Source: Clostridiales bacterium (GTDB lineage: Bacteria; Bacillota_A; Clostridia; Lachnospirales; Bianqueaceae). From it: a stretch of DNA of 23,273 bases. Shown one piece after another: positions 8,420-15,635 of this stretch. Both the position numbers and the translations under genes were made by a program. The stretch spans positions 1-23,273 of the forward strand of contig JAHZBS010000011.1 in the NCBI GenBank assembly GCA_019423265.1. Reading direction: 5' to 3'. The notes beneath the pieces were generated by a model. The model searched no databases. It had not been told where the DNA came from and saw only the letters and a list, made by a program, of their open reading frames with translations. The first letter of the stretch is position 1, and every line of letters begins with the position of its first letter.

Positions 8420-8889
8420 ACACGCTCGCTCCCTTCAAAGTGCAAATATTGATCCATAACCGCCTGAACGCGGAAACAAATCTGTAGATTCGGTTTCTCG
8501 TATTTCAAACGGTTGATGGCTTCAGCTTTGTCGATCAAGCGGTCAAAGTACAGTTCAATGGTGTTGAATACCTTATCATTGGCAACACCGCCCATGACGA
8601 TATCATAGTCAGTTGCATCTTCTCCGCTGCGGCAGGCAAGGATGAAGTCCAGCCATTCCTCGGAATAGCTGTCAAATCGCAGCACATTACACTCTGTATA
8701 TACTATTTCATTAAGTGTATAGCGGGATAGTATCCCTTCCTTACCGCGCCGAATAAACTTGCCACACCATTTTACAGCCTGTTCCAGTATGGGGGTGGTG
8801 TAGAAACCGCGTCCAAAATCTACATTTGGGCGAGAGTGCAGCAAATCCGGATGATCAACTTCCACATAGGAACCGTGATATAGCGTCAT
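8416..8889 (-). CDS. DUF3990 protein, ADP-ribosyltransferase-like fold
   Basis: The protein is 157 aa. The first strand TLYHGS (His5-Gly6) and DFGRGFYTT (Tyr30) match the His and Tyr positions of H-Y-type ADP-ribosyltransferases; Pfam places DUF3990 in the ADP-ribosyl clan (from memory). Later conserved blocks are DYDIVMGGVANDKV and LQICFRVQAVM near the C-terminus. The third catalytic residue is not clear: the expected Glu may be replaced by the Gln of LQICF. ATGA overlaps couple it to both neighbours (8886-8889 and 8416-8419). Such enzymes modify proteins, RNA or DNA with ADP-ribose from NAD and occur in toxin-antitoxin systems. Activity and target here are inference. Confidence 0.75.
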   Translation of the reverse strand: MTLYHGSYVEVDHPDLLHSRPNVDFGRGFYTTPILEQAVKWCGKFIRRGKEGILSRYTLNEIVYTECNVLRFDSYSEEWLDFILACRSGEDATDYDIVMGGVANDKVFNTIELYFDRLIDKAEAINRLKYEKPNLQICFRVQAVMDQYLHFEGSERV

Positions 8890-9131
8890 ACCGTAATGCC
8901 CTCCTCACGCATAACTTCCAATATATCCGATACGATATATTCTTTGCTCTGTGTGTGCAGGACTTCATATTCTGCCACAATATACCGATTTAGAATATCG
9001 CCCTTCCCAGCCAATGCCTGATACACTTTCTCCGGTGTAACGTTTAGTTTTTCCGCTATGCTCTCAACACAAAAAATTACAAATTCCAATTCTTTTGAAT
9101 TGTGAATCATATCCCCATATATCTGTTCCAT
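8886..9131 (-). CDS. Small DUF3791-like protein (81 aa), first gene of the DUF3990 module
   Basis: This 81-aa protein reads LEFVIFCVESIAEKL, then VYQAL, then YEVLHTQSKEYIVSDILEVM. The LHT...YIV pattern is the signature I associate with DUF3791, a small family often beside DUF3990 genes. ATG 9131 has GGGAGGG about 6 nt upstream. Only 22 nt separate it from the stop of the pyrophosphatase remnant, leaving no space for its own promoter unless that lies inside the remnant, so it may be co-transcribed with ddl-murI-ywiB. The placement before the ADP-ribosyltransferase-like gene suits an antitoxin, but this is inference. Confidence 0.7.
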   Translation of the reverse strand: MEQIYGDMIHNSKELEFVIFCVESIAEKLNVTPEKVYQALAGKGDILNRYIVAEYEVLHTQSKEYIVSDILEVMREEGITV

Positions 9132-9153
9132 CGTCGCCCTCCCATCGCGCAGC

Positions 9154-9393
9154 TTATGGCAGACAGCCTTGTGGCTGCAAATTGCCAGCGGAGCATTCTA
9201 TTTCGCTTTCGTAATACTGTTCCTGAAAGTATACTGCTTTTTCAATTTCCTCTCTGGCAAAATTTGTTCCCTCGGGTGCGGCGACCAGTTTATCTTCAAC
9301 ATCATTGCGGCGGTGAACAATGGCGATGATCCGGGCCATATATTCCGTCACGGGCTTATCCACTCCGAGCAAATACACATCCAGTTCTTCGCT
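9154..9393 (-). pseudogene. Truncated inorganic-pyrophosphatase-like remnant (C-terminal part)
   Basis: The frame reads SEELDVYLLGVDKPV, then IIAIVHRRNDVEDKLVAAPEG, and EEIEKAVYFQEQYY before stopping at 9154. This matches the second half of the short (about 110-120 aa) Firmicutes pyrophosphatase-like proteins. The first ~45 residues (the part up to a GEE-x-D-x-Y-x-LGV motif) are missing: the frame is closed upstream by the TAG that ends DUF1934 (9396-9394), and no other frame upstream holds the missing part. The only possible start, GTG 9378, has no good ribosome site. The remnant shares the reading frame of the preceding DUF1934 gene, so a deletion may have fused the two. Probably non-functional unless the stop is read through. 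Confidence 0.65.
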
Positions 9394-9849
9394 CTACGCC
9401 AAATTCACTTTCTGCGTGTGGTCCGCCACATGGATGGTAATCTGATTCGCGCCGTTATATTGATTGTTGACTTCCAGGGCATAGTCGATACAGATCCGAA
9501 GCTCATGCTCCTCCCGCCGGACGGCCACGCTGCGGGTGATAATCCCCATCTCCATCACCCCAAAGGGTGTATTGTAATACACGCGATTCTTCTGTCCCTG
9601 AATAAACGTCATCTGGGTGCCTACGCTTCCCATGCGGGACAAGGTCACTTTGCCATCCTCCAGTTTAATCGTCGCGCGGGTCTCCAACGACGGATCATCG
9701 GGATCCAGAAATTCCGAATAGGTGAAGTAGGTCTTGCCGCCTTTTTCATAGTATTGTCCAGGGGAGACAACCTCGACTTCCTGCGGCTGCCCCTCCTCAT
9801 CCCCAACTCGGTGCATTCCTACTATGGATACGACCACATTTTTTTCCAT
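9394..9849 (-). CDS. ywiB: DUF1934 (YwiB-like) beta-barrel protein
   Basis: This small cytoplasmic protein is about 151 aa and belongs to the DUF1934/YwiB family, predicted lipocalin-like beta barrels of unknown function. Visible family features are the N-terminal VVVSIVGMH, the central YFTYSE, VTLSRMG and MTF blocks, then YYNTPFG, and DYALEVNNQ near the end. ATG 9849 is chosen because GGAGG lies 5 nt upstream; ATG 9861, four codons earlier, overlaps that ribosome site and has none of its own. It lies downstream of murI with a hairpin in the 92-nt gap. The stop is TAG, in frame with the pyrophosphatase remnant that follows. The symbol is assigned by family resemblance only. Confidence 0.8.
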   Translation of the reverse strand: MEKNVVVSIVGMHRVGDEEGQPQEVEVVSPGQYYEKGGKTYFTYSEFLDPDDPSLETRATIKLEDGKVTLSRMGSVGTQMTFIQGQKNRVYYNTPFGVMEMGIITRSVAVRREEHELRICIDYALEVNNQYNGANQITIHVADHTQKVNLA

Positions 9850-9862
9850 ACTATCCTCCATT

Positions 9863-9933
9863 CCGGAGCGTTAGCGCCAGAGGCAACTTCTGCCATAAGA
9901 GCTATTTGTGGCGCTCCGGCACAAATAGCTCTT
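9863..9933 (-). other. 14-bp hairpin with loop complementary to the ywiB start region
   Basis: AAGAGCTATTTGTG (9897-9910) and CACAAATAGCTCTT (9920-9933) form a perfect 14-bp stem with a 9-nt loop. No U-run follows on the minus strand, so it is not an ordinary terminator. Eight loop bases (9912-9919, CGCTCCGG) are perfectly complementary to CCGGAGCG at 9863-9870, just ahead of the ywiB ribosome site, which would allow a pseudoknot. Confidence 0.55.
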
Positions 9934-9941
9934 CCTCTTCC

Positions 9942-10745
9942 TCAATAATTCTCAATGGCAATCCGCTGAACCGGCATCATAGGCGAGTCTAATATGACTT
10001 CCGCCAGGCGCTGGAACTTCTCTGTGCTGTCGCTGACGTAGAAGCGAAAGTTCCCTTCTGTGTGCTCTGCCAGGCGTTCGTGGCTGATCAAGAAGGATTT
10101 CATCAGCAGAGCGGCTTCCTGAGACGGATCGACCAGCGCTACCTTCTCGCCCATTTCCTCCTGGATCAGCTCCCGCAGGAGGGGATAGTGAGTACAGCCC
10201 AGTATCAAGGTATCCACGCCCTCATCCTTCAGAGGGATCAGATATCGATGGATCACTTCTCTCGTAACCGCATCGTCAAACCAGCCCTCCTCCACAAGGG
10301 GAACAAAGAGCGGACACGCCCTGCTGAATACCTGAATCTCCGGGTCCAGCCCTGCCAACAGCTGACTATACGCGCCCGATGACACTGTCGCTTCTGTCCC
10401 GATCACACCGATTCGCTTATTCCTCGTCTTGTTAGCCGCCGCATGGGCGCCGGGTTCCACCACGCCCATAATGGGAAGGGAGTAGCATGACCGCATCTCC
10501 TCCAGGCTGTTGGAACTCGCCGTCCCACAGGCAATGATCACAGCCTTCACATCCTGGCCCAGCAAAAAATGCATAATCTGGTGGGAAAACTGGATAATGC
10601 TCTGTTTTGATTTACTGCCATAGGGGAGCCTTGCCAGGTCTCCAAAATAAACGATGCTCTCTCCCGGCAGCATACGCCGCATCTGACTCACCACCGTCAG
10701 CCCGCCAACGCCGGAGTCAAATACGCCGATTGGTCTTGCGTCCAC
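9942..10745 (-). CDS. murI: Glutamate racemase
   Basis: This 267-aa enzyme makes D-glutamate for peptidoglycan in the cytosol. The family signature FDSGVGGLTV (Asp10, Ser11) is at the N-terminus. The two catalytic cysteines are Cys73 (ACGTASS, where many homologues have ACNTA) and Cys184 (GCTHYPLL). PYGSKS also matches the substrate-binding block. The start is GTG 10745, with a GAGGGGGA ribosome site that overlaps the end of ddl; the gap to ddl is 13 nt, so the two are one operon and probably translationally coupled. The length is standard for the family. The pairing of D-Glu and D-Ala-D-Ala synthesis genes supports the assignment. Confidence 0.95.
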   Translation of the reverse strand: MDARPIGVFDSGVGGLTVVSQMRRMLPGESIVYFGDLARLPYGSKSKQSIIQFSHQIMHFLLGQDVKAVIIACGTASSNSLEEMRSCYSLPIMGVVEPGAHAAANKTRNKRIGVIGTEATVSSGAYSQLLAGLDPEIQVFSRACPLFVPLVEEGWFDDAVTREVIHRYLIPLKDEGVDTLILGCTHYPLLRELIQEEMGEKVALVDPSQEAALLMKSFLISHERLAEHTEGNFRFYVSDSTEKFQRLAEVILDSPMMPVQRIAIENY

Positions 10746-10758
10746 TCTTACGTCCCCC

Positions 10759-11817
10759 TCACCGCGATAGACTCAGCCGGATCAATTCGTCCACCAATTC
10801 CGAGATGGGCATTCCCGCCGCCTGCCACAGCATGGGATACATGCTGATGGATGTAAACCCGGGAAAGGTGTTGATCTCGTTGAAGACAACCTCGTTTGTC
10901 CCGTCCTCCACAAAGAAATCCACTCTGGCCAAACCTGCGCCGTCGATGGCGCGGAAAATCCGGACAGCGCAATCCTGTACCCGCGCAACCGTCTCCTGCG
11001 GGAAATCAGGGTGGATCACCGTCTTGGAATCCGCATTGTGATATTTAGCGTTATAGTCATAAAATTCTGCCGCCGGCAGGATTTCTCCGATGCCGGAGGC
11101 TCTGGGGTCCTCATTTCCAAGCACAGCGCACTCCACCTCGCGACCAACGATGGCTTCCTCCACCATAACCTTGCGGTCCTGCTGCGCTGCTTCCAGGAGC
11201 CCTCTCGACAGCTCTATAGAATTCCCCGCCTTGCTGACGCCCACGGATGAGCCTGCCCTGGACGGCTTGACGAAGACGGGGTAGGAGAATGTCTTTTCCA
11301 CCTGCTCAACCGCTCCGCCAGTCCCGGCCAGCAGTTGGGAGGCCGCAAACTCCAGCCAGCGCGCCTGCCGGATACCCAGGGGTTCCACAAGGCGCTTGGT
11401 CGTCAGCTTATCCATGGCTACCGCAGACGCCAACACGCCGCAGCCCACATAGGGGATTCCCGCGATCTCCAAGAGTCCCTGAATCGTCCCATCCTCCCCC
11501 ATCAAGCCGTGGAAAACAGGGATGACCACATCCACATTCAGCCGGATCACTTCCTGCTCCCGAAAAATGATCAGCTTCCCATCGGCGGCGCCTGGCAAAA
11601 GGGCGGCCGCCGGCATGGTCCGATTCGGAATCCGTTCCATATCCAACTTTGACACATCCCCACTGTATAGGCTCCACTGCCCATCCTTCGCCACATAAAC
11701 CGGGTATAAATTGTACTTCTTCGGATCCATGGCCTCCATGATTGTCTTCGCAGACAAGCAGGAGATCTCATGCTCTGATGATTGCCCCCCAAATAACACA
11801 ACAACATTTAATTTCAT
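10759..11817 (-). CDS. ddl: D-alanine--D-alanine ligase
   Basis: This 352-aa ATP-grasp enzyme joins two D-alanines for the peptidoglycan precursor. Motifs in order are FGGQSSEHEIS at the N-terminus, GEDGTIQGLLE, PVFVKPSRAGSSVGVSK (ATP-binding lysine and glycine-rich loop), and NEINTFPGFTSISMYP (metal-binding Glu/Asn and substrate loop). The omega-loop reads EFYDYNAKY; a tyrosine there favours D-Ala-D-Ala over D-lactate or D-serine products. ATG 11817 has GGAGG 6 nt upstream. It is the first gene of the ddl-murI-ywiB run, with its own promoter at 11944-11916. Confidence 0.95.
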   Translation of the reverse strand: MKLNVVVLFGGQSSEHEISCLSAKTIMEAMDPKKYNLYPVYVAKDGQWSLYSGDVSKLDMERIPNRTMPAAALLPGAADGKLIIFREQEVIRLNVDVVIPVFHGLMGEDGTIQGLLEIAGIPYVGCGVLASAVAMDKLTTKRLVEPLGIRQARWLEFAASQLLAGTGGAVEQVEKTFSYPVFVKPSRAGSSVGVSKAGNSIELSRGLLEAAQQDRKVMVEEAIVGREVECAVLGNEDPRASGIGEILPAAEFYDYNAKYHNADSKTVIHPDFPQETVARVQDCAVRIFRAIDGAGLARVDFFVEDGTNEVVFNEINTFPGFTSISMYPMLWQAAGMPISELVDELIRLSLSR

Positions 11818-11915
11818 AGTCTACCTCCAAAATCCGACTGCCACACGCCAGTCTCCCCCCGAGGGAAAATTCACTTACCATCATCCTATGCGGCTAGCGC
11901 TTTTCCTAAGACAAT

Positions 11916-11944
11916 ATCATATCGTAATTGGGCGCAAAAATCAA
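11916..11944 (-). promoter_or_regulatory. Promoter of the ddl-murI operon
   Basis: On the minus strand, TTGATT (11944-11939), a 17-nt spacer and TATGAT (11921-11916) form a good SigA-type promoter. These are the same hexamers and spacing as the importer promoter at 525-553. The predicted leader is about 90 nt; no riboswitch or strong hairpin was noticed in it. Confidence 0.65.
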
Positions 11945-11977
11945 CCTTTTTTCTCAGGAACAAGCAATAGCTATGGG

Positions 11978-12799
11978 CTATTCCAACACGCTCCTGGATA
12001 GTATTTCCTCGTCGCACTTCTCTGCCATCTCCTCCGTGGTGGCCAGAACGTAGAAAAATATGCTGGTGTTCCACTCCTCAAAATAGCGCCCGTAGACCAG
12101 ACCTTTCATGGGGACCGGCTCGAATTCCTCCGTGACAGGAAAAGCCGGAGCGCCATACTGCAAATAGGACTGGACAAACCCCTGATCCCTGTGGGCCGCC
12201 CCGTTAACCGTCAGATCAGCCTCCACCCTGGACCAGCCGTCATACCCCAAGTAGGATACGTTCTCTGTCAGCTCCACAACCTGCCAGTCAAATTGTTTGT
12301 CCCCATCCGGCAATCCAAAGTCATCCAGCACCAGCTCCCAGAAGTCAAAGCGCGGGACTACGGCTGTCTGGTCCAGATCCAGCTTGCCGTCGGTAAAGCC
12401 GAAGGCGCCGCTGTCCTCCCTCTGAACCAGATACGCGCCATAAAAGCTATTATAGTAGGGAGACGCCGTGTCAAACAGACGGCTACACCCCTTTTTCATG
12501 GAGAAGGCCGGAAAATTATACAGAATTGTCAGTTTGACCGATGGGTCCTGAATAAACCGCTGAAAGGGCTCGCTGGCGTTGAAGGTCATGACAAAGGGAT
12601 ACCAGTCCGCCTCCCCTGTGGACAATCCTCCCGGAATTTTGAGGCGGATTCCCTCCTGTTTCATCAGACTCTCCTGGCGATGGATCCCGCTGTAGACTGA
12701 CATGACCGCCAAACTCCGCACAAAGGGAAATACCGGGCTTAAGACAAACAGAATGAGACACAGGCCTACGGCCAGAATGATGGCAAACTTTTTCTTCAT
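11978..12799 (-). CDS. Membrane-anchored or secreted protein of unknown function
   Basis: This 273-aa protein was not assigned to a family. Basic MKKKF is followed by one hydrophobic helix (about 5-30, ending near FPFVRS), which could be a signal peptide or anchor. The remainder looks soluble, with many aromatic residues and no cysteine pattern beyond single Cys residues. GGAGG precedes ATG 12799 with 9-nt spacing. The gene lies 22 nt downstream of the DUF4838 gene in the same operon, so the two probably work together, for example in handling a cell-surface or imported glycan. No known catalytic motif was recognised. Confidence 0.75.
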   Translation of the reverse strand: MKKKFAIILAVGLCLILFVLSPVFPFVRSLAVMSVYSGIHRQESLMKQEGIRLKIPGGLSTGEADWYPFVMTFNASEPFQRFIQDPSVKLTILYNFPAFSMKKGCSRLFDTASPYYNSFYGAYLVQREDSGAFGFTDGKLDLDQTAVVPRFDFWELVLDDFGLPDGDKQFDWQVVELTENVSYLGYDGWSRVEADLTVNGAAHRDQGFVQSYLQYGAPAFPVTEEFEPVPMKGLVYGRYFEEWNTSIFFYVLATTEEMAEKCDEEILSRSVLE

Positions 12800-12821
12800 T
12801 TACATTTTCCTCCATGGCCGT

Positions 12822-14708
12822 TTATTCAAAAAGATACCATTGGTCCGGGACAAAGTCTGAGTCCGTATTGGCGACGGGGATCGCTATGCCATATCCCGGG
12901 TCATTGTGGGTAAAGGAATCAAAATGGGACGCCATATACGCCAGTTCGCCGGTTGGATCCTCATAGGTCTGAAAGCGGGAGTATGCCTCCCTTGTGGCGG
13001 TGGCGCTATCAAAAACCTCGAGGTCCGTGTACCGGAACGCCATGCGCGAAAGCCGGATGTTATTCCTCGCAGTTTTATCCGCGGTAACAGCCAGCGCCTT
13101 ATCAAATAGGCCGTAGACGAGCTCCCTGTCAATGTGCCGGATCATATAAGCGCCCGCATGGCCGATGACCTCCTGTCCATCCAAGGTTTTTTCCATCAGC
13201 CGGATAGCCTCCGCCACATACGCGCCCCCTTCCCCGTAAAGGCTTGCCATGGCCTTTAGATTATCCTCCATGGAAAGGGAACTGTCATAGGCTGTTCTGC
13301 CGAAGGTATAGAGATTGAAAAGATTGTTCCAGATGTTGAAACACTCGATCTGAGTCCCGGAGCCGGAGATCCCGACCTGGGAAAAACGCTTCCAGATGCT
13401 CTGCACCTCGTCCGCCATGGGGATAATTCTCTGGCGTCCAGGAAAAACCCCCATATAGTAATCGTAGTACACAACGTCCGCACCTGCGTCTCTCCACGCC
13501 AGCAGGTTGTCCTCGAACGCTGTTTTGGATAGACATGAGCCGTCAGGCTTACCGCAGCGCCGCTGCCCGTCTGCCGCCCAGGTGGCCTCGTCGATTAGCA
13601 GACTGCCCTGCAGCGTCACCCCCTTGGGATATTCCCACAGGTCCACATACACCAGCATGTCCATCTTCACATTGGGATACACGGCGCTGACGCGCTTGGC
13701 CACCTCATTCTGAAAATAGGTGTAATTCTCCACCTTGCTGTATGGTGTACACTTTTCACAGCTGCACTGCTCCCAGATTCCATCGTTGGGCCAGAAGGCG
13801 ATAATGTCCACGATAGGGTTTTGTCCAATCCAGCGGATCAGATTCTCGGCCACCTGCGCGATACACCCCTGGTTCCGGCTGCAATAGATCCATTGCCCCG
13901 TGTGATCGCCCTCGCTTTGCGGTCTGTACCGGGTGCCATCGGCGTTGAGGCGGTAATATTCCGGGTGGGTCTGTGCATAGTGCTCAGGGAAGTATTCATT
14001 CCCGAAATAGGGCAGCCACATCCGGGAGGATTCATGGTGCCCGACGCTCATGCGGATCCCTCTTTTTTCAAGCTCCTCACAGAGCCCTGTTTTCTTGTAC
14101 GCTTCATATACACTTACCCACGTCAAAATGCGGTTGTAGCGATTTTTGCACATCCAGTCGATGAAAGGGAGGTTCAACCTGTGATACGGATCCCCCGCCG
14201 CCTCGCCGTACTGAACGATTGCTGCGCGGTACGGCCTGTCTGCCCCCTCTTTGATGTAACAGCCATCCTCGAGTTGAATGCTTTCATATTTCGGAATCAT
14301 CTCTCCCGCGCAGACTGCCGGATCGCTGTAGGCGGCAAAGGAACAGCCCAGGTATCGCTCGAGAAATTCATAAACGCCGTACACCGTCCCCCTCTGCCTG
14401 TCGTCAAAATCGCCCTCGCTTCCGGCTATGATCACCGCGTTTTGGCTGATCTCTATATACATTCCTTCCGCGCCCGGCACCAGGGATGAGAAGGAGTGGG
14501 AATCCACATACTGGGCACACACAGCGTTGCGCCCCGGTCCGCCTATGATAATGTTATTGGCCTTATCCGAAATGTGATCTGCGCTCTGAGTCTCGATTTC
14601 CAATGAGAGTTTTAGATAGTTGGACAGTTCCTCCGCGGCAAACCGCTCCCTTGCCGTGGCGTCTGACGGCAGAATCACGCGCGTTTCGATCTCTTTTGTC
14701 AACAGCAT
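12822..14708 (-). CDS. DUF4838 protein, glycoside-hydrolase-like
   Basis: This 628-aa protein has no signal peptide. The N-terminal part (about 1-125: EELSNYLK, IIIGGPG, GTVYGVYEFLERYLG) resembles the small alpha/beta domain that precedes the barrel in GH20 and GH67 enzymes. A TIM-barrel-like middle follows (about 160-470), with the DUF4838 hallmark WPNDG at residues 306-310 and a CxCxxC cluster (Cys315, 317, 320). The C-terminal helical part holds EDNLKAMASLYG. DUF4838 proteins occur in carbohydrate loci but their activity is largely uncharacterised; a metal role for the cysteines is possible. ATG 14708 has GGAGGAG upstream. It is the first gene of a two-gene operon. Confidence 0.82.
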   Translation of the reverse strand: MLLTKEIETRVILPSDATARERFAAEELSNYLKLSLEIETQSADHISDKANNIIIGGPGRNAVCAQYVDSHSFSSLVPGAEGMYIEISQNAVIIAGSEGDFDDRQRGTVYGVYEFLERYLGCSFAAYSDPAVCAGEMIPKYESIQLEDGCYIKEGADRPYRAAIVQYGEAAGDPYHRLNLPFIDWMCKNRYNRILTWVSVYEAYKKTGLCEELEKRGIRMSVGHHESSRMWLPYFGNEYFPEHYAQTHPEYYRLNADGTRYRPQSEGDHTGQWIYCSRNQGCIAQVAENLIRWIGQNPIVDIIAFWPNDGIWEQCSCEKCTPYSKVENYTYFQNEVAKRVSAVYPNVKMDMLVYVDLWEYPKGVTLQGSLLIDEATWAADGQRRCGKPDGSCLSKTAFEDNLLAWRDAGADVVYYDYYMGVFPGRQRIIPMADEVQSIWKRFSQVGISGSGTQIECFNIWNNLFNLYTFGRTAYDSSLSMEDNLKAMASLYGEGGAYVAEAIRLMEKTLDGQEVIGHAGAYMIRHIDRELVYGLFDKALAVTADKTARNNIRLSRMAFRYTDLEVFDSATATREAYSRFQTYEDPTGELAYMASHFDSFTHNDPGYGIAIPVANTDSDFVPDQWYLFE

Positions 14709-14755
14709 TGTAAACGTCTCCTCCGGGGCCGAATCCCTTGTCTGATGTCGGGACT

Positions 14756-14784
14756 ATTCTAACACAGATAAAGAGAGAATACAA
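14756..14784 (-). promoter_or_regulatory. Promoter of the DUF4838 operon
   Basis: On the minus strand, TTGTAT (14784-14779), a 17-nt spacer and TAGAAT (14761-14756) fit SigA. An alternative lies just upstream: TGCTATAAT, an extended -10 without a clear -35 box. The leader is about 40 nt. Confidence 0.5.
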
Positions 14785-14817
14785 GGAAGAGGGAGCCATA
14801 TTATAGCACAATCGTTC

Positions 14818-14893
14818 AAAAAAAAATCAGGTATCGAAAAGATACCATCAAGTATCTTTTGATACTTGATGGTATCTTTTTGATGCCTGATTT
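14818..14893 (-). terminator. Large hairpin terminator after the flavodoxin-like gene
   Basis: Two 33-nt arms (14824-14856 and 14861-14893) match at 31 of 33 positions around a TTTT loop. On the minus strand the stem is followed by nine Ts (14826-14818). It lies 14 nt after the stop of the flavodoxin-like gene. The arms contain alternating GGTATC/GATACC blocks and could also fold as three small hairpins. Confidence 0.85.
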
Positions 14894-14906
14894 GGCTATC
14901 TCCGTC

Positions 14907-15338
14907 TCATGCCTTGAAGGACTCAAACATTTCGGAGCCGATTTTCTTTGCGAACTCCAACGCTTTGTTGATGTCGTCCTCCGTTATCTTGCCTTTTCCA
15001 ATAATGCCCTTGTGATTCTCAAGCCCCAAGGTTCCCGCAACGGTGACGCCATTGCTGTTAAACAGAGTCTTCAGCTCGTCCAACCCCTCATTTCCTGTCT
15101 TCGAGATCTCGATCAGCGCCACGTTAGCGGTCTTGCTCGTATCCATCTCCTTCAAAAATTCTAAAAATTTCTTGTCGAAGGCCCCATGCTTTTCGTAAGC
15201 AATGAACACCAGCTTCTCTTTATTGCACTGGTAGGCTGGAGGAATCTGATCACATTTGCATCGAAACAGCGAACTCAATTTATCTGCAACGACCTGCGCA
15301 TGTCCATATTTGTTGAAAAACAAAACCTGTAATTTCAT
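14907..15338 (-). CDS. Flavodoxin-like protein
   Basis: This 143-aa cytoplasmic protein is in the flavodoxin size range. The N-terminal strand LQVLFFNKYGHAQVVADKL corresponds to the flavodoxin beta1-phosphate loop-alpha1 unit. The loop lacks the usual Thr/Ser-x-Thr-Gly-x-Thr, so FMN binding is doubtful or altered. LVFIAYEKHGAFDKKFLEFL and TANVALIEISKTG fit the later strands, and LGLENHKG aligns with the cofactor-adjacent loop. The C-terminus is a helix (DDINKALEFAKKIG). Promoter, palindromic operator and a large terminator make it a single-gene unit. Electron transfer or redox sensing is likely, but the partner is unknown. Confidence 0.7.
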   Translation of the reverse strand: MKLQVLFFNKYGHAQVVADKLSSLFRCKCDQIPPAYQCNKEKLVFIAYEKHGAFDKKFLEFLKEMDTSKTANVALIEISKTGNEGLDELKTLFNSNGVTVAGTLGLENHKGIIGKGKITEDDINKALEFAKKIGSEMFESFKA

Positions 15339-15371
15339 TACCGCTCACTACCCTTTCACCATTTTAAAAGT

Positions 15372-15390
15372 ATACGTTGGATTAACGTAT
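15372..15390. promoter_or_regulatory. 19-bp palindrome upstream of the flavodoxin-like gene
   Basis: ATACGTT-N5-AACGTAT is a perfect 7+7 inverted repeat. It lies between the putative promoter and the gene start, where a bound repressor would block transcription. The regulator is not identifiable from the window. Confidence 0.5.
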
Positions 15391-15415
15391 GAATGTTATA
15401 TGAAATAATAGTTAT

Positions 15416-15444
15416 AGTCTATCACAATCCTAGAGAAAAGTCAA
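15416..15444 (-). promoter_or_regulatory. Promoter of the flavodoxin-like gene
   Basis: TTGACT (15444-15439), 17 nt, TAGACT (15421-15416) on the minus strand. The -10 box is only moderately good. The rest of the roughly 400-bp gap to hsp20 holds A/T-rich sequence and the features listed separately; nothing else was recognised between about 15445 and 15635. Confidence 0.45.
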
Positions 15445-15635
15445 AGCTTTAGATGTAAACAAATCATGAACCATTTTTGAATGGTTAGCCGTATTTTGTC
15501 ATCCCTTTGAAGGCTCCCATTTGCCGGCGCAGGCACCTCATAATAAATTGAATAAAAAGCGCAAAAAAATGCAAAATAAAAAGAGAAAATGAGATTTTTT
15601 TCTCCTGTTGGCTTTTTCCGGCTCTAGCGCTTGAT

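Noticed and set aside
9169..9948. 259-codon plus-strand open frame
   Set aside because: Antisense to the DUF1934 gene and the pyrophosphatase remnant, which have family matches and a proper ribosome site for DUF1934.
13821..14489. 222-codon plus-strand open frame
   Set aside because: Antisense to the DUF4838 gene, composition typical of a shadow frame.
12826..14883. 15-base inverted match (12826-12840 and 14869-14883) around the DUF4838 gene, possible mobile-element ends
   Set aside because: The left copy is inside the last codons of the gene and is A-rich; no target-site duplication or transposase was seen. Chance match is the simplest reading.
15436..15448. CtsR heptad half-site (GTCAAA) upstream of hsp20
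   Set aside because: Only one half is present and it overlaps the -35 box of the flavodoxin-like gene; the tandem heptad needed for CtsR is absent.
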